DNA from: DAIUCA01 sp964613675
GTDB lineage: Bacteria; Pseudomonadota; Gammaproteobacteria; Competibacterales; Competibacteraceae
DNA length: 9,842 bases
Assembly: GCA_964613675.1 (NCBI GenBank)
Contig: CAZTIH010000101.1
Coordinates: 1 to 9,842 of the forward strand
Direction: 5' to 3'
Below the pieces are notes generated by a model, which worked only from the letters and a program-made list of their open reading frames with translations, ran no database searches and was not told the origin of the DNA. The first letter of the stretch is position 1. Each line of letters begins with the position of its first letter. This document shows positions 1-6,238 of the stretch, piece after piece. Both the position numbers and the translations under genes were made by a program.

Positions 1-500
1 TATTCGACTCTGTTCATCAAGTTTCGACCTTTGTCGCGGAAATTGCGGCAGCGAGTCGGGAACAGTCCGCCGGCATTGAACAGGTCAATCAAGCCGTCAT
101 CCAGATGGAAGAAATTACCCAACGCAACGCTGCTTTAGTCGAAGAAACCGCCGCCGCGAGCCAAGGACTCGATGACCAGGCGAAAAAATTGATGGATCAA
201 GTAAGGTTTTTCAGAACAGGGCATGAGGATGACCGCCCGAGTGTGCGAAATAAACCTACAACCCCATCTCGCGCTACCCCGCCTAAAACGCACCGTAAAC
301 CGACAACATCTCGTCCGACGACAACACCTCGTTTAACGACAACGCCTCCTCGACTTCCTGCCAGTCCCAAACCCGTCCCCAAGGCAGGGCCTCCGACAAC
401 ATCGCCCCCCGCCGAAAACAAGCCACCGGTGAAGGCGATTACAAACTCGAGTCCCCCGCCAAAACAAACCGTTAACAATGATGAGTGGGAAGAATTTTAG
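1..500 (+). CDS. Methyl-accepting chemotaxis protein, C-terminal part (5' end off window)
   Basis: The gene enters from the left edge; the first whole codon is at position 3 and the stop is TAG at 498-500. The first 75 visible residues are the C-terminal end of the four-helix cytoplasmic signalling domain, including the typical SREQSAGIEQVN and QRNAALVEETAAAS segments. They match the end of the next gene at 57 of 75 residues without gaps, so the two receptors are tandem paralogues. After FFRTGHE comes a tail of about 85 residues rich in Pro, Thr, Ser and Lys, then the last residues DEWEEF. This fits the family pattern of a flexible linker ending in an xWxxF pentapeptide that docks CheR (and CheB) in receptors such as E. 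coli Tar, where it is NWETF. The sensory domain is outside the window, so the ligand cannot be guessed. Family is certain; the tether role is inferred from the motif. Confidence 0.93.
   Translation, partial: FDSVHQVSTFVAEIAAASREQSAGIEQVNQAVIQMEEITQRNAALVEETAAASQGLDDQAKKLMDQVRFFRTGHEDDRPSVRNKPTTPSRATPPKTHRKPTTSRPTTTPRLTTTPPRLPASPKPVPKAGPPTTSPPAENKPPVKAITNSSPPPKQTVNNDEWEEF
256..440 (+). repeat. Low-complexity Pro/Thr-coding segment in the receptor tail
   Basis: This stretch encodes the proline/threonine-rich linker of the partial receptor. It contains imperfect short repeats built on a CGACAACA-CCTCG theme (around 299-350, echoed near 391-405), each encoding TTS/TTTP-like units. The coding phase is kept through the repeats. 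It is best read as a disordered spacer between the receptor tip bundle and the terminal EWEEF motif. Such repeats can change length by slippage. Confidence 0.55.
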
Positions 501-573
501 CGAAACAGGTCTCGACGCTGAAATTCAGTCGTTCTCCTCGTTTAATCGTCATGTGGGTTGACTAGGCTTTTCG

Positions 574-600
574 TAAATACGTTTACACAAAACCCGATGT
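574..600 (+). promoter_or_regulatory. Sigma-28 (FliA)-type promoter for the second chemoreceptor gene
   Basis: TAAA at 574-577 is followed by exactly 15 bases and then CCCGATGT at 593-600. The enterobacterial FliA consensus is TAAA-N15-GCCGATAA, so the -35 core is perfect and the -10 matches at 5 of 8 bases, including the CCGAT core. Transcription would begin near 607, about 38 bases before the ATG at 645. A chemoreceptor gene is a normal late-class target. The call rests on sequence match only. Confidence 0.7.
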
Positions 601-607
601 TGTCAAC

Positions 608-620
608 GCCTCATTGAGGC
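608..620. repeat. Perfect inverted repeat in the leader of the second receptor gene
   Basis: GCCTCA-T-TGAGGC is a 6+1+6 perfect inverted repeat. It lies right at the predicted transcription start and ahead of the AGGAGA ribosome-binding site at 629-634. It could be an operator half-site pair or a small leader hairpin (five pairs with a three-base loop). No known regulator site is recognised. Confidence 0.4.
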
Positions 621-644
621 ACGGACTTAGGAGACCGCCGCTTT

Positions 645-2210
645 ATGAATTTTTTATCGGTTCGCCAAAAGATTGGGTTACTCGTTTTAGGGGCACTTGT
701 GGGCATTTTGGCGATGGGGTTTACCGCAATGAGGATGCTGCACGGTGCTGTCGAGGCCGAGAACCGTCACCAACTTAAGGTAGCTGTTGATACCGCCATT
801 CATCTCATTCGACATCAGATAGAACGGGTTAAGCGGGGCGAGATAACGCAGGAAGTGGCCCAGCGCGAGGTAATTGACCAACTAAGAGGCGCCAAAATCA
901 GCATTGGCGAACAGGGAGAGGATTTCTACATCGACGACTACCGAAATTTTGCGGTGATGGCCCCCAGCAACCCCCAGCTAGAAGGAAAGGCCAATCCCAA
1001 TACCGGGGACCCCGTCATAGACACCGCTCATCGTTTAGCCCAACAGCAAGGCGAACATTGGTTTATTTATACCTGGCCAGACCCCCAGAAGGGTCTCGTT
1101 ACTTATCTAGCTTATTTAGTCTCTATTCCGGAATGGGAATGGTTAGTTGGGCTCGATATGAATATCGACAGTGTTGCCAACATTGGGCGTTATATCGTTC
1201 ACCATGGCAGCACTTTGGGGATCACGCTATTGGTCATTATGGTCGCGTTGATTGTGCTCAGCCAAATCATTACCTCGGAAATCATGCGCAGTTTAACGAT
1301 GGTTTCGGGGATTATCGAAAGGATGCGGCATGGGGAATATCAGCAAGCGATTATCGCCAACGGTAAGGGAGAGTTTGCCCAACTGCTCAGTTACCTAGCC
1401 GAAATGCAGAAGCAGATCGCAAGTACTATCGATCATATCCGTGAGGGCGCGAGCACGGTGGCACAAGAGGTTACGACTATTGCCGCCAGTAACCAGCAAC
1501 TGAGCCAGCGGTTGGAAAACCAAGCCTCAAACATCGCCGAAACAGCGGCCTCGATGGAACAGATGACCTCGACCGTCAAGCAAAACGCCGATAACGCGCA
1601 ACAAGCAGATCAACTGTCGGAAAGTGCACAAACTCTTGCCCAACACAGTAGTCATGTGGTGACCGAAGCCGTGAACGCCATGAACGCTATCAACGAGGCC
1701 AGCCGCAAAATTGCCGACATCATCGGCGTCATCGACGAAATCGCGTTCCAAACCAATCTATTAGCCCTCAATGCGGCGGTGGAAGCAGCAAGGGCAGGTG
1801 AACAGGGAAGGGGGTTTGCGGTGGTGGCCGCCGAAGTCCGCAATCTCGCTCAACGGTCTTCTTCCGCTGCTAAAGAGATTAAAGAGCTCATCCAAGATAG
1901 TGTGGCCAAAGTCGATGGGGGCACAAAATTGGTGGACGCCGCTGGGAAAAATTTGCGGGGGTTATTTGAGTCTGTCAACCAAGTTTCCAGTTTTGTGGCT
2001 GAAATTGCTTCTGCAAGTCGGGAACAGTCTGCTGGCATTGAACAGGTCAATTTAGCCATTACCCAAATGGAAGAAGTTATTCAGCGGAATGCTGCGATGG
2101 TCGAAGAAACCGCCGCCACCAGTCAGGCCCTCGATGAACAGGCAAAAGCATTGATCGAACAGGTGAAATTTTTCAAAACGGGTCATGAGATGCCCGCTTC
2201 CGCAAGATAA
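645..2210 (+). CDS. Methyl-accepting chemotaxis protein with single Cache (sCache_2-like) sensor
   Basis: This is a complete 521-residue transmembrane chemoreceptor. TM1 spans about residues 9-31 and TM2 about 189-210. The periplasmic part between them resembles an sCache_2 domain: a YIDDY...AVMAPSNPQLEGK segment (95-115), FIYTWPDPQKG (140-150) and a closing IPEWEWLVGLDMNID (161-175). A HAMP-like linker follows TM2, then the signalling hairpin. The conserved tip is at about 363-400 (EIAFQTNLLALNAAVEAARA, then GEQGRGFAVVAAEVR), which contacts CheA and CheW. Family members of this layout sense small organic molecules such as carboxylates, but the ligand is not readable here. It ends shortly after FFKTGHE with no tail or xWxxF tether, unlike its upstream neighbour. 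An AGGAGA site at 629-634 supports the ATG at 645. Confidence 0.95.
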   Translation: MNFLSVRQKIGLLVLGALVGILAMGFTAMRMLHGAVEAENRHQLKVAVDTAIHLIRHQIERVKRGEITQEVAQREVIDQLRGAKISIGEQGEDFYIDDYRNFAVMAPSNPQLEGKANPNTGDPVIDTAHRLAQQQGEHWFIYTWPDPQKGLVTYLAYLVSIPEWEWLVGLDMNIDSVANIGRYIVHHGSTLGITLLVIMVALIVLSQIITSEIMRSLTMVSGIIERMRHGEYQQAIIANGKGEFAQLLSYLAEMQKQIASTIDHIREGASTVAQEVTTIAASNQQLSQRLENQASNIAETAASMEQMTSTVKQNADNAQQADQLSESAQTLAQHSSHVVTEAVNAMNAINEASRKIADIIGVIDEIAFQTNLLALNAAVEAARAGEQGRGFAVVAAEVRNLAQRSSSAAKEIKELIQDSVAKVDGGTKLVDAAGKNLRGLFESVNQVSSFVAEIASASREQSAGIEQVNLAITQMEEVIQRNAAMVEETAATSQALDEQAKALIEQVKFFKTGHEMPASAR

Positions 2211-2213
2211 TTT

Positions 2214-2228
2214 CGCATTCTAAATGCG
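2214..2228. repeat. Small perfect hairpin between convergent genes
   Basis: CGCATT-CTA-AATGCG is a six-pair perfect stem with a three-base loop, placed just after the receptor stop (2210) and about 50 bases beyond the end of the convergent pomB paralogue. There is no clear T-run on either strand, so it is a weak candidate for a shared transcription terminator rather than a confident one. Confidence 0.35.
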
Positions 2229-2278
2229 CTACATCCTCTATTTGCTTACCCTGCAAACCGGTGTAAAGCGTGAAAAAA

Positions 2279-3131
2279 TTAGCCTGTTCTTAACTGTTGA
2301 ATCAGACGCTCTAGGGCATTGTTTTCCAAATCCACAAGGGAAGGTTCTATCGTAATTTCTACCCGTCGATTGCGGGTACGCCCCTCAGGGGTCGCGTTGT
2401 CGGCAATAGGTTGATACTCGCCATACCCAGCCGACCGCACACGATCCGGGTCCAGGGTCGGTTCCACTAATAAAGCATGAACGACCGAAGTCGCTCGCGA
2501 GGCCGATAGCTCCCAATTTGACCGAAACCGCGTTGAATTTATCGGCAAATCATCGGTGTGGCCCGCCACGAGCAACTGCCCCGTTTCAGGCGCTACCGCG
2601 TACGCAATGCGTTGCATCATGGGCATGAACTCCGTCAACAAGTCGGCGCTCCCCAACGCAAAAGATGCCTGTTCGCGCACCCGAATAATCACTCTCTCTT
2701 GCTGGATTTCAACATCGAGCCGTTCTGCTTCAATAGTCTTCTTGGAGTTGCTGGCGCAAGCGCTCGGCTTTTTGCGCGACAACTTCATGCCGTGACTGCC
2801 TCACGATATCCAAGTGCGCCCGCAATGCGGCAAGTTCTTGCATGACGACTTGTTCTTGGTTTGGCTCGACGCGCCCCGGATTAAATTCCCGCGCCACAAA
2901 ACTCGTACCTGCTGGGGATGCAGTGGCTTCTTTCTGCTGCAACTGAACGCCAAAAGATAAACTCAATGAACCTGCGACCTCCTTGTACTTCTGCGCGTCA
3001 ATCTCGGAAAACGAGAGCAATAACACAAAGAAACACATCAGCAATGCCATGAGGTCGCCAAAAGTGGTCATCCATCCGGGCGCTCCTACTGCTTTTTTGG
3101 GGAAGCGTGGAGCGTCATTAGCATTCATCAT
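2279..3131 (-). pseudogene. Second PomB/MotB-type stator gene, broken by a one-base frameshift
   Basis: Two halves of a PomB-like protein lie in different frames. The N-terminal half (frame closing at TGA 2730-2732) has the single TM helix and MTTFGDLMALLMCFFVLLL, including the ion-binding Asp, plus the plug region; 37 of 47 residues around the helix match the upstream pomB. The C-terminal half (stop TAA 2279-2281) is a complete OmpA-like peptidoglycan-binding domain with VAGHTDDLPI, RSNWELSASRA and NRRVEI. Removing one base near 2733 joins them with no gap against the neighbour: QLQEDIEAERLDVE aligns with ALAQEIRAGKVEVE. I prefer the ATG at 3131, 7 bases after the pomB stop, because it gives the same N-terminal length as pomB. 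A GTG at 3161 would overlap pomB by 23 bases. Both halves look well conserved, so the break is recent, a sequencing error, or read through by +1 frameshifting. As written, the C-terminal half lacks a membrane anchor. Confidence 0.85.
2730..2738 (-). other. Frameshift point in the second pomB
   Basis: Read on the minus strand this is GAC TAT TGA. Coding homology in the first frame stops at this TGA and continues at once in the +1 frame (GAA GCA GAA CGG). One extra base, probably among 2732-2736, explains the break. A tyrosine codon followed by UGA is where a +1 slip could occur, but no strong upstream Shine-Dalgarno-like stimulator of the prfB type is visible, only a purine stretch (AAGAAGA). 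Confidence 0.75.
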
Positions 3132-3138
3132 GATGGCG

Positions 3139-3993
3139 TTATGGGACGGGGTTACCTTCACCGAGTTGAGCGGTTAAACGACGTAAAGCGGCGGTTTCAA
3201 CTTCTTCGACCGACTGCTCCAGGGAAATTTCGACACGCCGATTAAACAAGCGATCCTCAGGGGTGTTGTTTTCACGCAAGGGCCGAAACTCTCCAAACCC
3301 TTCGACCCGCATCCGTTGCGGACTTAATTCGGTGTTTTCCAACATAGCGTGCGCTACCGAGGTCGCACGGGACGAAGAAAGTTCCCAATTTGATCGGAAA
3401 CGCCCTGTGTTAATGGGAATGTCATCGGTGTGGCCTGCAACGGCGATCTGACCCTTTTCCGGCGCGATGACTTCTGAAATCCGTTGAATGACGGGGAGAA
3501 AATCGCGAATCAGATCCGCACTCCCCGACGCAAACGACGCCCGTTCGCGTACCCGAATAATCACACGACCTTCTTCCGTTTCGACTTCGACTTTTCCCGC
3601 ACGAATCTCTTGAGCAAGGGCCTGACGAATGCGATCGGCTTGATTTTTAATGAGTTCTTCCCGCGCAACCCGAATAATATCCAAGTGCACTTTGAGCGAC
3701 TCAACGCGCTGCATAATGATGGGATCGGGAGTCGGATCGGTGCGCCCTGGCGAAAATTCCTGTGCGACGAAACTGGTTCCCATGGGCGGCATTTCGACCA
3801 ACACTTCGCGCTGTACCCCAAACGCATTCGCCATCGAACCCGCGACTTGCTTGTATTTTTGGACATCCATCTCGGAAAACGAGAGCAGTAATACAAAAAA
3901 GCACATCAGTAGGGCCATAAGATCGGAAAAAGTACACATCCACGCCGGGGCACCTGCGGGGGCTTTTTTTTCACGTTTATTTTCTAGTTCCAC
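3139..3993 (-). CDS. pomB: Flagellar motor stator protein PomB (MotB family)
   Basis: This 284-residue protein is the B subunit of the ion-driven flagellar stator; it anchors the channel to peptidoglycan. Residues 17-40 form the single TM helix, with the ion-binding Asp at position 24 in TFSDLMALLMCFF, the same number as D24 of Vibrio PomB. The segment GTSFVAQEFSPGR (72-84) after the helix is typical of PomB plug/linker regions. The OmpA-like domain occupies about 140-260, with VAGHTDDIPI (185-194), RSNWELSSSRA (200-210) and NRRVEI (251-256). The start is GTG with a GGAG eight bases upstream. It follows pomA by 26 bases, so the pair is surely co-transcribed. A run of eight A lies in codons 8-10. 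Sodium rather than proton use is inferred from PomB resemblance. Confidence 0.95.
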   Translation of the reverse strand: MELENKREKKAPAGAPAWMCTFSDLMALLMCFFVLLLSFSEMDVQKYKQVAGSMANAFGVQREVLVEMPPMGTSFVAQEFSPGRTDPTPDPIIMQRVESLKVHLDIIRVAREELIKNQADRIRQALAQEIRAGKVEVETEEGRVIIRVRERASFASGSADLIRDFLPVIQRISEVIAPEKGQIAVAGHTDDIPINTGRFRSNWELSSSRATSVAHAMLENTELSPQRMRVEGFGEFRPLRENNTPEDRLFNRRVEISLEQSVEEVETAALRRLTAQLGEGNPVP

Positions 3994-4019
3994 GTTGAGA
4001 ACTCCAAATACAGTGAGGG

Positions 4020-4790
4020 TTAAGCGGCTTTCTCCGCACCGACTTTGGCGCGTAAAGCGGGGGGCAAATAAGTTTTAAGAAGTTCTTCCATAACTTTAGG
4101 ATTGAGTCCCTGCTGAATGGCCACGATGCTTTCGAGAATTAATTGACGATTGAGTCGTTCTTCTTCCGTTCGGATTGCGAGCTTATCCGCTAAGGGTAAG
4201 GCAAGCACATTTGCGATCAGCGAACCGTACAGCGTCGTCAGCAAAGCAATTGCCATCGCCGGCCCAATTGACTTGGGATCGGACATGTTGCCCAACATCT
4301 GTACCAACCCGATCAGCGTGCCAATCATGCCCATCGCCGGGGCCGAATCGCCTACCGCTCGAAAAACGGCTTGCGCACTTTCATGACGCGCAATGGTTAA
4401 ATCAATTTCGCGCATCAGCATTTTTTGAACAAAATCAGGGGCTTGACCGTCTGCGAGGAGTTGTACGCCCTTTTGCAAAAAAGGATTACCCACTTCCCGC
4501 CCCTCCAAAGCCAACACGCCTTGACGTCTTGCAATCGTGGCCATTTCCACGGCTTCCGTGATGAGGGCGACTGCGCTTTCAGGCTTAAACAAAAAGGCTT
4601 TCATGCCCGCCCGTAAGGCCCCCAAGTACTGCGCTAAGGGAAACTTAATCAATACCGCCGTCGAGGTTCCCCCCACGACGATTAAAATCGAGGGCATGTC
4701 GACGAACGGCAGAATCCCACCCCCCACCGCCATGGCCATTAAAATAACGCCTACACAGCCAACTAGGCCGACGATTGTTGCAATGTCCAT
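4020..4790 (-). CDS. pomA: Flagellar motor stator protein PomA (MotA family)
   Basis: This 256-residue inner-membrane protein is the A subunit of the stator. Five copies surround two B subunits and transmit ion flow to the rotor protein FliG. Four TM helices are visible at about 4-22, 33-50, 149-170 and 180-202. The cytoplasmic loop keeps the charged positions known in Vibrio PomA: R88, R89 (K in PomA), E96 and E99, while E97 is replaced by Gly. GDSAPAMGMIGTLIGLVQML (148-167) and the LLTTLYGSLIAN segment (183-194) carry the conserved channel residues, including P151. Length and motifs fit PomA (about 253 residues) rather than the longer MotA of E. coli (295). The start is ATG with TGAGGGG about 11 bases upstream. 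It lies 54 bases after flgN with no terminator seen, so read-through from flgMN is plausible. Confidence 0.95.
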   Translation of the reverse strand: MDIATIVGLVGCVGVILMAMAVGGGILPFVDMPSILIVVGGTSTAVLIKFPLAQYLGALRAGMKAFLFKPESAVALITEAVEMATIARRQGVLALEGREVGNPFLQKGVQLLADGQAPDFVQKMLMREIDLTIARHESAQAVFRAVGDSAPAMGMIGTLIGLVQMLGNMSDPKSIGPAMAIALLTTLYGSLIANVLALPLADKLAIRTEEERLNRQLILESIVAIQQGLNPKVMEELLKTYLPPALRAKVGAEKAA

Positions 4791-4844
4791 TACCGAAATG
4801 GCCCCTCAAAAAGACAAAACAAGATGCGCATGATGGGCAAACGT

Positions 4845-5234
4845 TCAGCGCGGGACAGAAAGTGTTGGGCCATACCCCACGGGCGTGGCATCCACTCCCC
4901 GCAAACAGCTTAATGCGCGATGCGTTGCCTGACGCCTAGCTTGTAAGGCAACACCGTTTATCGCATTGACCTGTCGCAAGTTCGCCGCCTTTTCCTGAAA
5001 AATCGCCCAGGCTTCCTCACAGTTGGCGGCCGCGAGGTGTTCGGTGGACAAGGCCATTTGCGCCCATTGTTGTCCGATCTCATGCAGTGCGTTCAGGGGC
5101 GCGACTTTCGCCACCACCGCCTGTTCCAAGGCTTCAAAGTCTCGACGCTGTAACGCGGTTTGTTCTTGCGCGAGGGCGACTTCCAAAGTCGCGAGGGCAT
5201 CACAGGCGGCAATTAAAGATTCGCGTAAATTCAA
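4845..5234 (-). CDS. flgN: Flagellar export chaperone FlgN
   Basis: This 129-residue protein resembles FlgN, the cytosolic type III chaperone for the hook-filament junction proteins FlgK and FlgL. It is almost all helical, with a heptad-rich N-terminal half (LESLIAACDAL-like start, then LEVALAQEQTAL) and the typical C-terminal pattern: NAINGVALQARRQ (95-107), RALSCLRG (111-118) and a late YG. The start codon is TTG, overlapping the flgM stop by four bases (TTGA). A strong AGAGGAG at 5243-5249 lies eight bases before it and decides this start. The gene is therefore translationally coupled to flgM, as in many proteobacteria. Sequence identity across FlgN proteins is low, so recognition depends on the C-terminal motif plus the flgM neighbour. 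Confidence 0.85.
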   Translation of the reverse strand: MNLRESLIAACDALATLEVALAQEQTALQRRDFEALEQAVVAKVAPLNALHEIGQQWAQMALSTEHLAAANCEEAWAIFQEKAANLRQVNAINGVALQARRQATHRALSCLRGVDATPVGYGPTLSVPR

Positions 5235-5530
5235 CGACCGATCTCCTCTTCAAGTTCAAGTAAATGTTGCGCCAGCGTTTGGGCGTCGATTTCATAACGC
5301 CCTTCATCTATGGCGGCTTGCAAGCGTGCCACTTTATGCGCGTCAAACCCCGGTTGCTGGCTTAACTGCTTGGCCAATTTATGGATTTGTTGCGCATTTG
5401 CCGTGAGTTGCAGGGCACTGGCGGACGGTACATTCATTGAAGAGGCGAAATGATGAGGTGACGGATTTTTGGCGGATACCCCTAAGTTTGGCGTTTCCGA
5501 CACAGGAGGACTGGGACGAATAGGGTTCAT
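5231..5530 (-). CDS. flgM: Anti-sigma-28 factor FlgM
   Basis: This 99-residue protein fits FlgM, which binds and inhibits sigma-28 (FliA) until it is exported through the finished hook-basal body. The N-terminal 45 residues are Ser/Pro-rich and disordered-looking, as expected for the exported tail. The C-terminal half carries the sigma-binding helices, with the family signature VARLQAAIDEGRYEIDAQTLAQHLLELE (67-94), of which RLQAAIDEGRYEID is the most diagnostic part. The start is ATG at 5530 with GAGAA a few bases upstream. A sigma-28-like promoter about 45 bases ahead would make it subject to the factor it inhibits, a known FlgM feedback arrangement. Confidence 0.92.
   Translation of the reverse strand: MNPIRPSPPVSETPNLGVSAKNPSPHHFASSMNVPSASALQLTANAQQIHKLAKQLSQQPGFDAHKVARLQAAIDEGRYEIDAQTLAQHLLELEEEIGR
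5243..5249 (-). promoter_or_regulatory. Ribosome-binding site fixing the flgN TTG start
   Basis: AGAGGAG on the minus strand ends eight bases before the TTG at 5234. It lies inside the last codons of flgM. There is no better ATG nearby, so this site supports the unusual start codon and the four-base gene overlap. Confidence 0.75.
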
Positions 5531-5575
5531 GGTTGCGTTCTCAGCAATTTTAATTGGGGATTCAATTGCCTAAGT

Positions 5576-5602
5576 GTATCGACATTCCCCGATGACAACT
5601 TA
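5576..5602 (-). promoter_or_regulatory. Sigma-28 (FliA)-type promoter for flgM-flgN
   Basis: On the minus strand, TAAG (5602-5599) is followed by exactly 15 bases and GTCGATAC (5583-5576). Against TAAA-N15-GCCGATAA this is 3 of 4 and 6 of 8 with the correct spacing. The start of transcription would be near 5569, about 40 bases before the flgM ATG. flgM is a sigma-28 target in enteric bacteria, which agrees with the placement. Confidence 0.65.
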
Positions 5603-5612
5603 AAAACCCGAG

Positions 5613-5622
5613 GGGTGCACCC
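5613..5622. repeat. GGGTGCACCC palindrome upstream of flgM promoter
   Basis: A perfect ten-base palindrome lies ten bases upstream of the flgM -35 element, flanked by outer AACCC and GGGTT arms (about 5605-5609 and 5632-5636). It could be an operator or a nested hairpin. No known factor is recognised. Confidence 0.35.
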
Positions 5623-5705
5623 TTAAAATTTGGGTTCACTGTTGACTTGTAAAATTACGATGCAACTTTGCACTCACTTCATGTTTGAGCGGCTCACTTC
5701 CCCCC

Positions 5706-5731
5706 CTTGAAACGAAAAATTGTTGCCCCAT
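5706..5731 (+). promoter_or_regulatory. Sigma-32 (RpoH) heat-shock promoter
   Basis: CTTGAAA at 5706-5712, a 13-base spacer, and CCCCAT at 5726-5731 followed by TTATT. This is a full match to the RpoH consensus CTTGAAA-N13-CCCCAT in both elements and in spacing. Transcription would start near 5738-5740, leaving a leader of about 45 bases. It sits directly ahead of a small heat-shock protein gene, so sequence and context agree. Confidence 0.9.
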
Positions 5732-5782
5732 TTATTGGGCATCGGCACTCATAAAGTGCTTTAACATCAACTCGTTACTCGG

Positions 5783-6226
5783 ATGTTTATCATGCAACTC
5801 GCATCCCAAAATCCGCGTCAATTATTCGACCAATTGCGCAAAGAACTCGACCAAGCCTTTGGTCTGCTCCAAGACGATCCTTCCAACGTCGTAACCAGTC
5901 GTTGGGCTCCAGCGGTCGACATTCAAGAAGATGAACAGCAATTTACGCTCACCGCAGATCTCCCCGGCATCGACCCCAAGGACATTGAAATCACCATGGA
6001 ACGGGGCGTGTTAAGCATCAAAGGCGAACGCAAACACGAGTTCGCTTCGGAACACAAGGGCTATCAACGCATTGAACGGGCGTACGGGGTATTTCACCGA
6101 CGGTTTACGCTCCCCGATAGCGCCAATGCCGACGACATCCGCGCCGAGGGCAAAAATGGCGTATTGACCCTGGTCATCCCCAAACAACCCAAAGCACAAC
6201 CCAAGCGGATTAGCGTAACGGGCTAA
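5783..6226 (+). CDS. Small heat-shock protein, Hsp20/alpha-crystallin family
   Basis: This 147-residue protein is an ATP-independent holdase that binds unfolding proteins in the cytosol and hands them to DnaK/ClpB. A short N-terminal arm (1-42) contains FDQLRKELDQAFG. The alpha-crystallin domain spans about 43-134, beginning WAPAVDI and including TADLPGIDPKDIEI (57-70), GVLSIKGER (75-83) and KNGVLTLVIPK (124-134). The C-terminal extension ends KRISVTG, where I143 and V145 form the IxV motif used in oligomer assembly. An in-frame ATG at 5792 (residue 4) is an alternative start; neither candidate has a strong ribosome-binding site, though GGAT at 5781-5784 is better spaced for 5792. Expression is very likely heat-induced through the sigma-32 promoter upstream. 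It is convergent with the HAD gene, only 12 bases away, with no clear terminator between them. Confidence 0.95.
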   Translation: MFIMQLASQNPRQLFDQLRKELDQAFGLLQDDPSNVVTSRWAPAVDIQEDEQQFTLTADLPGIDPKDIEITMERGVLSIKGERKHEFASEHKGYQRIERAYGVFHRRFTLPDSANADDIRAEGKNGVLTLVIPKQPKAQPKRISVTG

Positions 6227-6238
6227 GGGCCTAGGTTT

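Larger units (their letters stand above)
5531..5782. other. Divergent control region between flgM and the small heat-shock gene
   Basis: No gene is seen in this 252-base gap. It holds, from left to right: the flgM leader and sigma-28-like promoter (5576-5602, minus strand); a GGGTGCACCC palindrome (5613-5622); about 80 bases with nothing recognisable; a C7 tract running into the sigma-32 promoter (5706-5731, plus strand); and the heat-shock leader with a small inverted repeat (GCACT at 5745-5749, AGTGC at 5755-5759). Confidence 0.7.

Noticed and set aside
197..478. Minus-strand open frame opposite the receptor tail, rich in Gly and Val
   Set aside because: It is the mirror of the Pro/Thr repeat coding strand. 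It has no ribosome-binding site or recognisable domain, and the plus-strand receptor frame ending in the EWEEF motif explains the sequence.
3964..3971. Run of eight T (eight A on the coding strand) in pomB codons 8-10 as a phase-variation switch
   Set aside because: The pomB frame is intact here, and the run simply encodes the Glu-Lys-Lys stretch of the cytoplasmic tail. One run of this length is weak evidence.
4791..4844. Separate promoter for pomA
   Set aside because: No sigma-28, sigma-54 or clear sigma-70 element is visible in the 54-base gap; only a TGAGGGG ribosome-binding site is supported.
5745..5760. GCACT...AGTGC inverted repeat as a CIRCE (HrcA) element
   Set aside because: CIRCE is TTAGCACTC-N9-GAGTGCTAA. 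Here the arms are shorter and the spacer is about 5 bases, not 9. It may only be a small leader hairpin.
5731..5791. RNA thermometer in the heat-shock leader
   Set aside because: No fourU pairing to a Shine-Dalgarno sequence and no ROSE-type UUGCU/SD pairing are visible. The sigma-32 promoter is enough to explain heat control.
6227..6238. Bidirectional terminator between the heat-shock gene and the HAD gene
   Set aside because: The 12-base gap contains CCTAGG and a short T-run but no stem long enough to call a terminator.
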